From contig NZ_JANKJG010000004.1 of the NCBI RefSeq assembly GCF_024733015.1, forward strand, positions 62,001 to 126,000: a stretch of 64,000 nucleotides of DNA, read 5' to 3'. Shown here piece after piece: positions 63,232 through 64,000 of this stretch. Both the position numbers and the translations under genes were made by a program. Each line of letters begins with the position of its first letter. The first letter of the stretch is position 1. This DNA comes from Pseudosulfitobacter koreensis (GTDB lineage Bacteria; Pseudomonadota; Alphaproteobacteria; Rhodobacterales; Rhodobacteraceae). The notes below the pieces were generated by a model. It was not told the origin of the DNA, did not search any database, and was given only the letters and a program-made list of their open reading frames with translations.

Positions 63232-64000
63232 ATGACCACCCCCAGGCAAACGTTCCTTGCGCAGTCCTACGGCCAGGCCCTGAGTGCCTGCCGCGACGGC
63301 TTTCGGGTGATCCGCCAGCGTGGCCCGTCACAGGTACAGTTCTGGTTCATCGCCCTGCTGATCGGCATCGGCGCAGGCTTTGCCGCATTGTTTTTCCGCA
63401 AGGGCATCAACAGCTTGCAGTCGCTGCTCTACGGCACGGACGATGTGCAGTATCTGCACAGTTTCGCACAAAGCCTGCCGTGGTACTGGATCTTGATGAT
63501 CCCGATCTTTGGCGGGCTGGCCGTCGGCATCATCCTGCACACCTTCACCCGCGACGGGCGCGCGCGCAGCGTGGCCGAGGTGATCGAGGGAGCCGCGATG
63601 CACGATGGCCGCGTCGAAACGCGCGCAGGCGTTGCATCGGCCGTGGCCTCCTTCATCACGCTGTCGTCCGGCGGATCGACGGGCCGCGAGGGTCCGGTAG
63701 TCCACATGGCGGCAGTGATCTCGACCAAGGTTTGCCGCCTGATCAAGGCCGACGGCGTCACCGGGCGCGATCTTCTGGGATGCGCCGTGGCCGCCGCCGT
63801 CTCTGCCAGCTTTAACGCGCCCATCGCGGGCGCGCTCTTTGCACTCGAGGTGGTGTTGCGCCACTTTGCCGTCCACGCCTTCGCCCCCATCGTGATCGCC
63901 TCGGTGGCTGGCACGGTCATCAACCGGATCGAGTTCGGCGGCGTGACCGAGTTTCGCCTGGCCCAGCCCGAGATGCTGCAATTCTATGTCGAACTGCCCG
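63232..64000 (+). CDS. clcA: ClC-family chloride channel/antiporter, 3' end outside the window
   Basis: The first 256 residues of a ClC protein: a cytoplasmic start (MTTPRQTFLAQSYGQALSAC), several membrane helices, the gating motif GSTGREGPVVH (Glu of REGP), and SFNAPIAGALFALEVVLRHF. Whether it is a channel or a Cl-/H+ antiporter depends on a proton-glutamate that cannot be judged by eye. The start at 63232 is preceded by two tiny frames of four codons each (MTQT and MTLQ, from 63210 and 63221) that might act as upstream peptides or be chance. Frame runs off the right edge. Confidence 0.93.
   Translation, partial: MTTPRQTFLAQSYGQALSACRDGFRVIRQRGPSQVQFWFIALLIGIGAGFAALFFRKGINSLQSLLYGTDDVQYLHSFAQSLPWYWILMIPIFGGLAVGIILHTFTRDGRARSVAEVIEGAAMHDGRVETRAGVASAVASFITLSSGGSTGREGPVVHMAAVISTKVCRLIKADGVTGRDLLGCAVAAAVSASFNAPIAGALFALEVVLRHFAVHAFAPIVIASVAGTVINRIEFGGVTEFRLAQPEMLQFYVELP

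Overview
The window comes from a GC-rich alphaproteobacterium of the Rhodobacterales (roseobacter/Rhodobacter group). This rests on a typical alphaproteobacterial division and cell wall (dcw) cluster, small DUF2484 proteins between murC and murB, a CcsR/'cuckoo'-type CCUCCUCCC small RNA array behind a DUF1127 gene, a long UpsM-like leader before mraZ, and a GAAC-N7-GAAC LexA box before uvrD. No tRNA, rRNA, intact insertion sequence or CRISPR array was seen.

Left part (1-14 kb): a truncated pyruvate carboxylase gene (minus strand) stands back to back with a LexA-controlled uvrD/pcrA helicase that carries a low-GC internal segment. Next come a cobalamin riboswitch ahead of a small unknown gene, then a minus-strand block of ten CCUCCUCCC-loop hairpins downstream of a DUF1127 gene and ending in an intrinsic terminator. 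The Mrp iron-sulfur carrier follows, then a decayed gene, a TAXI-type TRAP transporter and a PQQ-dependent sugar dehydrogenase.

Middle part (14-36 kb): pgpA, an amphi-Trp protein, a complete pqqABCDE operon, a DegP-like protease and a Crp/Fnr regulator, separated by gene remnants (class V aminotransferase, IS5-type transposase). From 22.1 to 31.1 kb two divergent operons face each other. On the minus strand lie a membrane protein, a gluconate-dehydrogenase subunit 3-like protein, a GMC oxidoreductase, a GH15 glucoamylase-like enzyme and a second membrane protein, nearly all overlapping by a few bases. On the plus strand lie a sensory-rhodopsin-transducer-like protein, a pyruvate-oxidase-like ThDP enzyme and an enolase-superfamily enzyme. 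Each has a perfect GGAAC-N17-CGTT promoter of the EcfG general-stress type in the shared 185-bp spacer. A flavodoxin-fold/UbiA fusion, an SDR, an inositol-monophosphatase-like gene and a diacylglycerol-kinase-like gene follow. The genes suggest a stress-linked sugar oxidation and membrane quinone/lipid module, but substrates cannot be read from sequence.

Right part (36.6-63.1 kb): mraZ-rsmH-ftsL-ftsI-murE-murF-mraY, an antisense glutaminase, murD, an antisense HI0933-type flavoprotein, a redoxin, then ftsW-murG-murC, three small membrane proteins, murB-ddl-ftsQ-ftsA-ftsZ, followed by lpxC, bamD and recN. These genes make and polymerise peptidoglycan precursors, build the divisome, and begin lipid A synthesis and outer-membrane protein assembly. 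Upstream of mraZ lies about 0.8 kb without genes, holding three GANTC sites, three perfect DnaA boxes and a strong intrinsic terminator. A ClC chloride channel gene runs off the right edge.
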